Source of the DNA: Megamerina dolium
Lineage: Eukaryota; Arthropoda; Insecta; Diptera; Megamerinidae
DNA: 64,000 nucleotides
Assembly (NCBI GenBank): GCA_963854835.1
Contig: OY978525.1
Span: 19,624,309-19,688,308, forward strand
Direction of reading: 5' to 3'
Position 1 is the stretch's first letter, and the number at the start of each line of letters is the position of its first letter. Below the pieces are notes generated by a model. It saw nothing but the letters and a program-made list of their open reading frames with translations, did no database searches and was not told the DNA's origin. A program made the position numbers and the translations under genes. Positions 48,201-60,410 of this stretch are shown one piece after another.

Positions 48201-49979
48201 TCCCTTCTTTAAATACATTCTATAGTTTTGTGAGTGTTTTTCTCATAGACTCATTCCATTGTGTCATTTATGATTTCACGTAAAATGAATAACCATGGTG
48301 ATCCACATTTCGCTCCTAGTGTTGTGGGTTTAATGGAAAAGTTGCAATCTCCATTTAGAATACACAGAATTCATAATAATTTTCCTATCGGTCTATCCTT
48401 AAATGTGTTAATACATATAATCATATGACTTAGAGTCTTTATGCTGTATCATATGCACATTTTGGTTTAGGATTAGCACAATTGCAATTGCTACAACAAC
48501 AACAATAGTGATACTTAATACCTGACAAAATCAACCACCAAAACTAATGTGCTTTTGTTGGTTTCAAAACAATGCCACAATCTACTTATATGTACGTCCT
48601 TATATACTTACATATGTATAATATATATTTACCTATATACATATGTATGCATATACATATATTTGTATGTTAGAACCAGCGCACTTGAAGCTTAACGTCT
48701 GATTATCCTTGAAACAATCAACAATCTAGTTGTAACTATATGCAATGGCAACAAACAAAGCAAATACTATATGTATATCGGCAACACTTTTAAATCTTTT
48801 AATGCCACACGTTAGTCGTCGTCGTTACTGGCCGTCGACGACATCCACATGGTAGACATTGATGTTGTTTCATTGTACATTATTCATTGTATGTGTAAGT
48901 GCAACGAGTTTGCAATTTATTTGTGGTTAAATTAAATTTTGTTGTTGTTCATGTTACCTGCATAAAATCAGCTGTCTTTTTTTTTTTTTTAATTTTTTCG
49001 TTTTGGATATTTTTTATTTTTTCTTTTTCTTTTTTTTTTTTTGCAAACCAACAACATACATATTATGTGTGGTACTCGTATAATTGAACTTGTTTGCTGA
49101 TAATTTATTATTTAGTGAATGTATGTTTTAGTCAAGTTGATTCATACATGTGTATATGTTTATACAATGTTTATTTGGATGCGGGTAATTGAACTTGAAT
49201 GTATGAAATTTATATGCTAAACATGTTTACGTATGTACATACATCATACATACAAATATATTTGAGTGTGTAGGATATATTAGAGTGTATTAAATTGTTT
49301 AAGTAAGAAAAATTGAACAATTTCTAATAATTCGAAGGGTATTTGTAACCAATTTTAAATCAATTTTGAGCCGTCGCATTTTTAGAAAAAAAAATATTAC
49401 TATTTTTCATAATTATTTTTCATATAAAAATATCCAGTATATTCAACAAAGTATTTCTATGAAATTTCTAGAATGTAAGATGCTTCAAAATCTACAAGAA
49501 GCCGCGTTACGAGAATTTATATTTCTAGTTGCAACGCCGTAGACGTAGTGCTGCTCCCAAACGTAATTTTTTGATTTTACTTTAAATGTGCTCAATATTT
49601 GACTCACCCTATTGTACGTAGTATCGTATCTGTTCAGTTTAATAGAAATGCCATCTTCACATTAATCTGTTATCACTTTATATTTTATTTGTTCGATTAT
49701 TATTGTTAATATTATTATTATTTTATTAATTCATATTATGCAGATGTTTCAATTATTATGTATATATATTATGTATATATAAAGTATTTGTCAATGGAAT
49801 ATAAATTGTTATAGCAAAGATAATAGACAAATCGGCAGAATAATTTGTGACTCTTGTCAATGATAATTTTGGAATTTTCTGTCCATAGTAATAATAATAT
49901 ATAATTTAGGGATTAGCCGAATTAGACCACTTATATGGGTCTCTGTTCGTCCCTCAAATCGTGTATTAATTATTTGTTT
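48201..49979. other. Non-coding DNA
   Basis: T-rich runs at about 48978-49045 and TA-rich words. No coding evidence or repeat recognised. Confidence 0.55.
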
Positions 49980-50770
49980 GGTTGAAGAATTCTTCTACTT
50001 TCTTCCTCATAATAACATCACACGTTATTTCAAGCATGTCTTTGTGGGGTATGTTCCACATTTCGAGTTCATCAATAAATTGGCGACCCGGTGTGGACAT
50101 CCTCCTGGTTGCCAATGCAGGACACTGACACACTATGTGCGCCACTGTCTCTACCTATTCCATGTATAATCTGCAAATGTCAGCATCCTCCCCTTCAACA
50201 ATACCCATCTTGCTGAGGTGGTACCAGAAATTGCCATGCCCAGTTATTAATGCAGTCAACCAGCTTAGAGTTAACCATCTTAGACTGAGAGCCCTCCCCG
50301 ATTCACTGCCCTTTGATAGCCTCAACGAAGCCTTTGCCTGTCTACAAGTGGATAAGTTCTACCATCTCGTGAGATGGAGTTTCTTTATCCACTCTTCGAC
50401 CTTTGCCTTCACCGTCGCGCTGCTAAGAGCAACTACTAATTCCGGTCCATAAAATTCAGCTTAAGTTCCTTGTCTAGCCAAGGCGTCTGCAGCTACATTT
50501 TGTTCTATACCAATGTATCCCTTCACACACATAAGAGTAATCGCATTACTACGAGCACACCCATTAAGTTTCTGAACACATTCGAGCGCCAACTTAGAAG
50601 ATACCGTAGGTTGTTGCAATCGCCAGGCCACCGCCTGGTTATCAAGCGCTAGCATGATTTTCTTACCTTGCACCTTTCCATCCAGTAGATGCTCTAGCGC
50701 ATGCATTAAACCAAGCATTTCTGCTTGACGGATACGTATCTTCCCAGACTTAGAGTGCACTGTCCATAGT
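49980..50770 (-). pseudogene. LINE RNase H and C-terminal region
   Basis: The minus strand from 50760: RIRQAEMLGLMHALEHLLDG (QAE with catalytic Glu), IMLALDNQAVAW (catalytic Asp), SKLALECVQKLN, TLMCVKGYIGIEQNVAADAL (GH.GI.GNE.AD motif; first positions changed to GYIGIEQN). After a stop at about 50460 the frame resumes with AEFYGPEL, TVKAKVEEWI, LTALITGHGNFWYHLSKMGI and GEDADICRLY, then ALATRRMSTPGRQFID. This is the RNase H plus C-terminal zinc-finger tail of an I/LOA-like LINE. No RT is visible upstream (50770-51110), so the copy is 5'-truncated. Three or more lesions. Confidence 0.75.
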
Positions 50771-51109
50771 AATATTGAAAGATTATTTTAAAATGTCTGG
50801 TTAAAATTCTCTCTCGAACACTGTTTTTATTCATAATACCGTATTGTTTATGGTGTTTTTATTCCACCGTAGGTTAGGTCATCCTCGTTGTCACTGTCCA
50901 CCATTAGAAGATAATATTCCTACTTTTGAGTGCAATCTGTCAATAGTAAAAAAAAACCATAATCATAAAATTGCATATAGGAAATGGTATATTTCATATA
51001 TTTCATTCCATATATGGCTGTCTCCTATATACTTTTAAGAGGTTTACCTACGTAATGACATCATTGAGCGCATCTTAGGAATAAGGCTATATAAGTTCAT
51101 ATTTCAAAA

Positions 51110-51293
51110 GAAGATTAGTATTTTAGGAGAAAAAAATTTTGAAAGAAATGGGGGAGCCACATCCACTAATAAATGTAACTTCCATACAAAATTGTGATGT
51201 CACAACAATATTAAAAATATATTTACATTTATTAGTTGGTATGGCTTGCCCATTTCTCTCAAAATTATTTTCTCCTGCAATACTAATCTACTA
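51110..51293. repeat. Foldback repeat, about 69-bp arms
   Basis: 51110-51178 and 51225-51293 are reverse complements with roughly one difference per ten bases (shared core AGATTAGTATT and AATAAATGT), enclosing a 46-nt loop. Part of the right arm (TGCAATACTAATCTAC and GTATGGGAGCTACAT) recurs in direct orientation at about 51455-51535, so the unit is repeated. Likely a MITE or foldback element; no coding content. Confidence 0.8.
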
Positions 51294-54200
51294 CTGACTT
51301 TGTATGGGAGCTACATTATGGAGGGAGCGTGGATCCCTGATTTATTGCAAATTAATTACAAACTGTAATATTAGTCTACATATAAAATATGATTGTCCTA
51401 AGCCAAATACATCTCAAATTATGACGGCTTAAACTTAAAACAATTTTCGAGATTTTGTATGGGGGCTACATGAAATAGTAGCTCGATATTTTTTTTTGCA
51501 AAATTTGTTCGTACTGCAATGCTAATCTACGTGCCAAATATTCTTGTCATGTATAGAATATTAAGAGTGTATACTGAGTGAAAATGTTCAGAAGTTCCGA
51601 GGTTAGTCTCTATGATTGCTCTATGAGTGCGCGGTAGTAGACCGATCGTGCCCATTATCAATAGCGTCAACACTCATGAACCATTGATAACTCATGCCAA
51701 AATTCGCTGTAATATATCAACAACATTTCTTGAAGTTAGTTGAAGAAGTGCCGGACGGATGGTAGGATCCCTTCCAATTTACTAATCATGAATATATATA
51801 CTTTTCTACATCTCCGTAGATTATTTCAAGTGGTTGCAATTATCTGACCAAAATAAACAATCATTGATTTAATATTTGTTTGACTCTTAAATATGAGTCA
51901 TGTATACTAATAACGAGATAAGACAAAAGTGTGCTAATTTAACTAGACATCTGGTATATGTTATGTATACGAATTCAATGCATAATATAAGATTTGCTTT
52001 TTCTGTGAAAATATATATATATTACATAAGAGCAATAATAATAATTTCAATCGAAAATAGTTATAAATTACACGTATGTATGTGTGCATTCTTATATGAA
52101 GATATCATCTTTCATATGATTGAGTACTTATGGCATTGGCATTAAGTGTTGGTGGTATTTTCCAAAGAATTGGCACAATCAATTATGAACGTTAATTCAG
52201 TATATGTATGTGTACTATATATCCGCTCGTATATGTTACAATTTATAATATTGTTTTTAATAAATATGCTTTCTTGCGGCAAACGCCAACGTACGAGTAA
52301 AATTCCAATTTTATGATTGTTCTTAATATTAACTACCTAATATATACTCGCATATATCCATATGCATATTATATGAACGACCAAAATGATTTTATAATAC
52401 TCATTTACTTCATATGTAATGCCCATTTTATGTGGTCATATCATATGAATTTAATTGGAATTGCTACATATATGTTTTATTGCTATTATGAGTATTATTA
52501 CTGGATAGTAATTGGTATGGAACAATATGAAAATTGAGCTTGTACATTATAAATGCAAAATAAATAAAAATTCTTAATAGTATGCATTATATGATATATA
52601 TGTAAGTGCATCCATATGACAAAACTAAATCAACAATTGCAGCAATCTTTAACAGCAGCAGTATAATGATCATACCATGATCATTGACTTGAACAACCAA
52701 AAGCACAATAAAATAAACAACAACAGCAGCAGCAGCAGTAGTAACAGCAATCAGCAGCATTAATAATATCAACAATTTCCAATTAAATTGCCATAAATTT
52801 TTCACTTATTGTCAAAGTTTATATATGAGTATGGCAGTATGTGCATGTACAATATACATATAAATTTAAATTTATTTCTTCCGAGTATGCATTATATTGC
52901 AATGCAAAGCATTGGTATAACATTTTTTGTTTATTTTTTTTTTCAAAAGAATTGTTCTGATGTCTTTGCTTTTTTTTTTTTTTTGTTTTTTTTTTTAAAT
53001 CATAAGTGAAAGGATTTCTGATGCCATTTCGGGTAAAGAATATATATATATATGCATGAGTGTGTATCTTCCCAAAAATAAAACAAGAATAATATTAATA
53101 TTGAATTTACAACAAAATACCACGTGACAAAGCTTATGCTTATGCATACCCCCATATATAAATGTATACCACTACTAAACGAGTACTTACTACTATTATT
53201 CAATATCATTTCGATTTTCTGTAAATAGATCGCTTTTTGTATTTATTATATGGCATTGTATTGTATTCTTTTGAGCCAACGATTATCGTTTGTATTTGAG
53301 TATTTTTAACACCTTCTGATTTTGTTGCTATTATTACTGCTTTTTTATTGGCATTGCTTTGTGCACAAAATCAAGGCGACAATTTTTATTTTGTTTCGCT
53401 CTTTAATTTCATTTTTATTTGTTGTACAATTTATTTATTTTTGCTTTTCTTATGATATGAGACTATAACAATTCATATGGACATAATTCAGTGTAAAAAA
53501 TTCATTTTTTTTTTCAAAATGTTAGGTAGAATATTTGAACATATTGTACCATACCGGTATGTGTAGCAGGAAAGGTAAAAAATGCCTTGGATTTTGTATG
53601 ATCACTTTCTATGAAGTGTTAGTCATAATTTAGCACAATCTATCATATGAAAATAATTGTATGTATGTGTGTAATCCTAGAAAGATTATAAGGGTAGATA
53701 ACACTATGAAATTGTATGCATACAGTGTAAGTTTATTGAACTAACTTGGATGTATTGTACCCGAAAATAAGAGAAGAAGAAGATATACAAGAATACAAAG
53801 AGTCTAACTGGGATTTTATTAAACCCTACACTCAAAGTGTCAAAAGTATAACTAATTATACTTCAGATTGTAACACGAATAAAGAGAAGTGACAGAAAGT
53901 AGGAAAGTCGGATGAAGACCATCGCCTACGTCCCATTGCAAAAATTATTGTGTTTAAAAATAACTAGTATATAAATTACGCCTACCAGCCATACACACCG
54001 ATGAATGTAAAAATTCGAAAATTGAAGGAATCAGATGAACCTCTCATATATAGGTTTCTTCTCTTTGCTCACGTACAGAAAAAACTGTAGGACTTTAGCG
54101 CCCGCGGCACATACTGTTATTTATATCAGCATTCGATATTGTTTGAAAATGTGCTCTATCGGCAGAAAACCACGCTTAGCTCCAATACAAAAAATGTTTT

Positions 54201-54372
54201 TTCGAAAGTATGTATGTCTATCTCCTATAGGATATCCAAACTTCTGTATTACGGAAGTTAAGATTTACAATTTGTTTTTTTTTTTATATATTTCTTGTAA
54301 TATTTTCTGTTATTTCAATATACAAGTGCAAAATTTCTATATAACTTGGCTGGTTTTAAATACATATTATAT
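51294..54372. other. Non-coding DNA with simple repeats
   Basis: Includes the partial direct copy of the foldback arm (51455-51535), a CAG run at about 52722-52740, T-rich runs at 52930-53000 and 53506-53516, and a short TA run at 53040-53054. No gene recognised. Confidence 0.55.
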
Positions 54373-54447
54373 GTTGAGTTGACCGAACCGGGAGTAGAGC
54401 CGGCGATTTTAAAAACGTTACATACTAACCACTGAGCTAAGTCATGA
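54373..54447 (-). repeat. tRNA-like repeat or tRNA pseudogene
   Basis: The minus strand reads TTAGCTCAGTGGTTAGTATG (A-box) and then GGCTCTACTCCCGGTTCGG about 35 bases on (degraded B-box). No closed acceptor stem and no adjacent SINE body. A different family from the SINE at 1313-1624, or a very old copy. The 422 bases that follow show nothing. Confidence 0.5.
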
Positions 54448-54869
54448 CAATTATTTCCTACCTTTGAGAAAACAAAAAATTAAATTTCTGACAAAAAAGC
54501 AAAGCTCATTGAAAATAACGTTATTTTGAGTTCTACTGAACGTTAGTTCAACTAATTTATATAGACACGTTGCAATAACAATCTCAGTCTAATTTGCTCA
54601 GGGCATCTATTGCCAAACGATTTATTTTATTATTTTTTTCCCCAAAAAAAAAAAATGTTATTATTATATATAGTACCGATTATATAGAATGTATTTCATA
54701 TTTCATGTATTCAAAAATAATAATATTTTCTTAATGGGACCAGGCCATCTTCTGCTATCCAGTTCCATACATCTACATATAAAATTGCATAACTACAATT
54801 TATCTAAAAATTCCATGAATGATATAAATACCAATAACACAACTGCATAGAAGAAACTTTTATTTTTGA

Positions 54870-55340
54870 TGCCGGATTGAAAGTAACTTTTCTAAGATAA
54901 TATGAACAATCCAAAAATGGCGTTCGTTTTGCTTCATCAGCTCCAGTTTTTGAGATATATGGTTTCATCCCTATTGGAGATTTTACAACATTCCATTTTA
55001 AAATTTCATTTTCCAGGTCATTGTACTATGAATACCTGGAGCATGATCTCCTAATAAGCTCCAACAATAGTCAGCCATCACATAAATATCCCATTATCCC
55101 TGGTAACGGTCTATCATTACTTTAATATCCTGGTGAAAACGCTCACTTTTCTCTTCACTAGTGTCACTTAAATTCTCTGGAAAGTATGCGAAATGGTTGT
55201 ACAAATCGTGCACCCTATTTGTCCATGTTACATCCGTCATCCTTAAAATTGTCATTTTGGATTCATAATGGCAATATTATCCTAAAAATTTTACTTTCAA
55301 CCAGGCACCAACAAGGCTGTGAAGCAGTGTCATGTAACTT
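54870..55340 (-). pseudogene. Remnant of an arthropod repeat protein with ERFHQDI/MADYCW signature
   Basis: The minus strand from about 55255 encodes MTILRMTDVTWTNRVHDLYN, then HFAYFPENLSD, SEEKSERFHQDIKVM, DRYQG, one in-frame stop, and WDIYVMADYCWSLLGDHAPG. Blocks of the form YFPEN..., SE...ERFHQDI, RYQG.W and MADYCW recur together in multicopy arthropod predicted proteins that I believe are transposon-derived, but I do not know the named family or its enzyme. Upstream in another frame, KLHDTASQPCWCLVES probably belongs to the same protein. At least one stop and one frameshift. Confidence 0.55.
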
Positions 55341-55419
55341 CAAGTAATTTTTTAAGTTTACCATTATTTTGTTAATTCGGTCCAATACCATATTTGTGAA
55401 TTTGTGCCTTTCTTTCAAC

Positions 55420-56478
55420 AACAATTTTCTTTATTGAAAATCAATTTTAATCAAGTACATATGGCTATTATTATCTATGACTTTTGCACATTTTTAGTTT
55501 ATTGGTGAAAAACTTGGCCAAATGATTTTCAGCGGCTCTTCGGTCGTCCAATTTTTTTACAATTAAGAAAGTTTTGCAGAGACCGAAACAAATGGTAGTC
55601 AGACGGTGCAAGGTCCATGCTATACAGTGAAGGCATCAAAACTTCTCAACCAAGTTACATGAATTTATTCCAAGTTATCAAAAATATGTGCGGCCTGGCA
55701 TTATCATGATGGACCACAACTTTTCCTTATCTGTTGGCCAAATTTGGACGCTTTTACTTAATTGCTTCGTTCATGCAGTCGAGTTGTGAGTAATAGAGAT
55801 CAGAATTAACCATATTTTAGCAGCTCGTAAAAGACTATTCCCTTTCAAACCCACCAAACAATTAACATAAACTTGTTTGTTGTCAATCCAGGTTTTGAAG
55901 TCGTTTGTGAAGGGTCGCCGGCCTTTGATCTTGGATATTCCGTAATGATCCGCTTCAAAATTCACTGAAATTTCTTTGTGTTAACTCATTGTTATCCAAA
56001 TTTCGAGCGTCCTTGCTTTTTTTAGATGATTCCACGTAGTTGAAGTTTAGTTCCTCTGCTATATCCTGACACCTTACTTGTCGGTGTTGTTCCATTAGTT
56101 TCAAAATTTTATCGACTTTCTCAATGACTGACCGATCAGAGCGAGGTGCATCTTTGACATCGAAATTTCCGGAACGGAATCGAGCAAACCACTCCTAGTT
56201 CCGGTGTTCACTCACAGCATTCTCAACGTGAACCGCACAAATATTTCGGTATGTTTTTGCAGCGGGTTTACCATACGCTATGGTATTTCATGAGATATTT
56301 CACTCATTTTCAAATCAATATACATTTTTACACGAGCAACCAATTACAGAACTATAATAAATACAAAACATGTAGCCTGAAATATTCTTTTTACGCAATC
56401 GAATTAGTGTTGCCCGATATATATGCCATCAACACTACCTAGTAACAAAAAACCGCGGAAACTTTTTAAATGACCCAA
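55420..56478 (-). mobile_element. irritans-type mariner, decayed
   Basis: Same family as 32860-34125, sharing AGATATTTCACTCATTTTCA near 56292 and the outer end CTAGTAACAAAAAACCGCGG near 56437. The minus strand reads MSEIS at the start, then NSEADHYGI and GRRPFTNDFKTWIDNKQVYV near 55900 (block before the second D), and LNEAIK-like sequence near 55760. The right end closes with AACTTTTTAAATGACCCAA and a TA at 56479-56480; the left end is too worn to define. Multiple stops. Unlike the other copy it has no RTE piece, so it shows what the uninterrupted mariner looked like. Confidence 0.75.
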
Positions 56479-56480
56479 TA

Positions 56481-57015
56481 TATTACTTTTTCTTACACTT
56501 TCATGTATGCGCTATTATTCAAGTTTTTGGTGTATGTCATACCACAGCACGTCAATACCGGTATGAATTCGATTGGCAACAGGTATTAAAATTTATAAAC
56601 CAATTGTAGAATCACATACATATAATATATACACGAGTACTTATTTATTTTCGCTTAAATATACGCACATGTGTACAAACCGATTTCCATTGAAAAACCG
56701 CTATAGACCAACTGTCGTCGTTGTCTCAATCCCATCCGCTACTACTGATGTCGTCTCACTGTATTTACAAATGCATGCATCAATGTGCCCATATATATAT
56801 GGTACCTACATACACAATTGTACTTTAGTAAAACTCTGTAAAAACAATTTGGAAATTATCACTTGAAAGACAATCAAATAGGATTTCGAAAAAGATGTTT
56901 GCCGAAAATTGTTCTAAAAGTTGATAGCACTACAAATATAATCAGAATATTATTATTATTATTAAGGCTATGAAGCACCGCGACCTGAAGATCTTTTTGC
57001 AGCCTTATTCCCTAA
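56481..57015. other. Non-coding DNA
   Basis: No feature recognised. Confidence 0.5.
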
Positions 57016-57534
57016 CTAGCAGATCTCAAGACTATTTATAAATCTTGTCACTACTGTGGGATTGATTTTAACTAGGTCCCTGGGAACTATGAATCCGTTG
57101 CCTAGGTAGTTTAGTCTGAGTCCACGCAGTTTCCTGCTCTTCAAGACAGAGTCGATAGATAATTCATCATGATAATTCATCATGAAATAATTAAGTTTAC
57201 AATGACCTGTTAGTAGTTCAGTGTACAGCTTGATGTCTTTTCTGCTGAGGTTCAAGATAGTATCTACCTTAATATGTTCAGGGTCAATGTATCTTATCGA
57301 CTGCCGCATGCCTGTTTGGGCTCTCCAGTAATCGGTTAGATTACTTTTTTCCTTTTCACATATTAAGTTGTTCATGAAGCTACTGCTTACTCTGCAGAAG
57401 GGTTCTGGGCCTATGAAACGAGTGTCTGCGCCCTTTTTGGCCAGTAAATCTGCCATTTCATTTCCCGCATAATAATCAGAATATAATTCAAACACTATTT
57501 GAAATAAAAAAGCTGCTCTTTCGAAACCAGTCAT
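57016..57534 (-). pseudogene. LINE RNase H/C-terminal tail, frame still open
   Basis: 172 codons without a stop. GNEMADLLAKKGADT (about 24-38) is the last RNase H motif; then IGPEPFCRVSSSFMNN, DYWRAQTGMRQS, NLSRKDIKLYTELLTGHCKL (GHC motif) and RLNYLGNGFIVPRDLVKINP, ending RFINSLEIC. This matches the 3' end of an I-like LINE. The Cys-rich block normally between the GHC motif and LNYLG is lost; positions 57161-57186 carry a 13-bp tandem duplication (ATAATTCATCATG) at this place. The copy is 5'-truncated before the earlier RNase H motifs; no RT precedes it. Confidence 0.75.
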
Positions 57535-60410
57535 ATACCATAAATATTATTCTGAATGGAATCCAAAAATATGCTCACCTCTTGCGCCAACTATATATTT
57601 ATGACTCATATAATGATCGTCAAGAACAATCTTCTTTATACTGTCTACATTTTCTTAGTTCGTAGCCATTGTATGCAAAACGACTAGAATCAGGTATATA
57701 ACCTATCAGCTCTGGGGCTGCTTTGAATGCATAAAAATTTAATTTCAAACACAAAATTCTCATTGCTCATTTAATTTTTCTATTATTATAATCGTATAAC
57801 ACTCCATAGGATGAACCACAAAAACACTTATGTCAGTTCAGTAGGTGATATATCATCCAAACTCTACCTGGTAATTTAGTACAGTAACAACAAATGTAAC
57901 AAATGATAATTTCCGGATACTTTTTACTCAGAATATACATATATCGATCTGCATGCTTTTTGCATTGTTTCATCTTACTATTGTTGTTGTGTTATATTGG
58001 CATTGACTGTCTGTTGCGGCTGCTGCTGCTGCCACTAGTGCTGTTCTTCCTTAAGTTGGTGGTATTAGTGGTGGTGGTGGTGATGGTGGTGGTGTTGTTG
58101 GTGTTGATGATATGGTATTATTGTTCGTGTTGTTGTTATATTTCGATTGTGATATGGTTTGGTTTTACGCTTGGTTTCAAACTTGCACACACATCATCAT
58201 CGATTATAATCGAAATGGGATTGTAAATCAAATTCGTATTGAATGGTAGTGACTTTAAAATGGGGTTCATTATCGCGCACATTTTGAGCTTATTTTCGCG
58301 TTACAAATACATTGCCGTCATCGATGTGCTCTCTTGTTGTTTTTATTGTTCTTCGTATTGCTGTTGTTTTGGTTCATTAGTAGTTTGTATGCTTGGTTAA
58401 CGCTATGCTGTTTAGTTCGCTGAATTTGCTGTTTTTGCTGTAATTGTTGTTGCATACAGCATCTCAACCGTCAGCAACCAGCATATTGCAGCAGAGTGTA
58501 AAAATCGTAGGCCACATCCGTACAAAAACACACATACTTACTTGTATCTTACCTGCATGTGGTACGTATTTATTTACTGCATTTGATTTTGCTCTATAGT
58601 GTGTCAATATATCTGTGTGTGTGATTTTGTTTTTTTTTTCTTTTTTCATTTTGTTAGCCGGCGAATGACATTCAATGCTTTTGTGTGCCAAATAATTTAT
58701 GAGTTCATCTGTTCTTATTTGGAGGCTTCATTCGTTACTCTTACAATTCGTACATTGGTGATTTAAATGATACAAAATGATTTTTCCTTTGACTTTTCAA
58801 TATGGAGATTTATACGATTTCTTTAAAGAGATGCTTAGACAATATATTTATTTATTATTACAATTTTTTTTAATATATTCACATGCAGTTTTAATATATA
58901 TTAGCTTATGTTAAATCAACCGGATAATAATAGATAGTTTCGATTTCTTCAAGCATACTTGTATTGTTGACTAATTTGTGTATAACTTAACCTGTAATAA
59001 CCTTTGAATAATATTTTCAACAGTGCTGACCTTCAAATGCATTGAATTCTTTGAATTTCGTAAAACATGATTCAATTTTTAAACTTAATTGGATAAAAGA
59101 AATAATGATTGATATTCCAAATACTGCGATCTAGTGTATAGATTATATTAGATTCCACTCTTCGTATTCATAAGTGAACTATGACTTGTTCCACTATGTC
59201 ATACAACTTGTGACAGAACCTGCATTAACCGTGCGGTATATATTCTGCTTGGTTGCCTTGGTCTTGTTGTGTGAAGTCATATATTGGCGTCCGTCTCCTT
59301 TAAGAAATGTTGATTGCTAGTTTTGTCCCAGCTTCTACTTCTTCATTGTCACCACGACATTGGTAAACATATAAATTCATTGATTCATCAGCCAATTAGT
59401 CTAACATACGTTGAGGTGGCATTTTAATATTATTGCTTAATTCGATGGACCTCTATAGTTTGTACAACTTTCTAGATGTCTGCAAATTGTGTTTATTCGT
59501 ATACAAATTGTGTTTCGATCCAACAGAATAGTAGCCGCAGGGTTAATGATGTATAGCGCTGCACGTTTAATGGTAACACACTTGTAAAGTTGTATAGAAA
59601 CTCTAAACCAAACATTACACTCGGACTTCAGCACCCTATTTGGTTACTGAGCCATATATGTGACAGTATTGAAAGTTTTTCTTTAGTGTCCTAGTCCGAT
59701 ATGATTGCATTTGCAAACTGTTATTGCATATTCTTGCAGCACACTAACAAAATATACACATTTCTCACTTGCATGAATGCAACTTTATCCTATCCTATAT
59801 ACAATGCTATAGCACATATTTGCTATGCATATTAATTCAAACGCAAAATTGCAATACATAAAATTTTTATATTTATTGAAATGCAATATATTATTTGGTC
59901 TTTCAAATTAGAATATGGAAGATATTATAGCACAGTTTGCACTCACAGCGCCATTGCTAGCACACAATACTAAACACCTATAGCATATCTTTACTATGCA
60001 TATGCAATACTTATTTGATAATTTAAACAACTGACGTAGAGGGGAAAAGTAACAACCGAAAATAACACGGTGAGACAGTCTGAAATAGCCTTTGAATTAT
60101 TATAATGGAGCTTGTTAGTCTGGTCGAGTAAAACAAAACTGCATACTTGGAATTTGCGGGACACCCCAAAAACTTTACTTACAGTTTAAAAAAACGGTTT
60201 TGTCCTCTTTTATTCACTTATGTGGCTATAACACGGTCAATTATTAACCGATTTTTATTTCCAAACCGATTTTGGAAAGAAGAAACTCAGACCTACAAAA
60301 AGACAGAAAAAGTTGTTGTATGAATAATGTTGCAAATTAAGCATTATAAAATTTGTTCCCATTAACAAAAACTACGTAGAAAATAGTTTTTCGTTAATTT
60401 AATAATAATG
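57535..60410. other. Non-coding DNA with GCT and GGT repeats
   Basis: Microsatellite-like runs at about 58018-58035 (GCT) and 58058-58112 (GGT-rich). Open frames here are low complexity (for example Val/Leu-rich at 57903-58226). No gene recognised. Confidence 0.55.

Noticed and set aside
57903..58226. 107-codon Val/Leu-rich frame
   Set aside because: Product of GGT/GCT microsatellite; low complexity.
59760..60030. Apparent repeat of CTATAGCA/CTATGCATAT words
   Set aside because: Similar words occur twice but do not extend into a defined repeat unit; compatible with AT-rich background.
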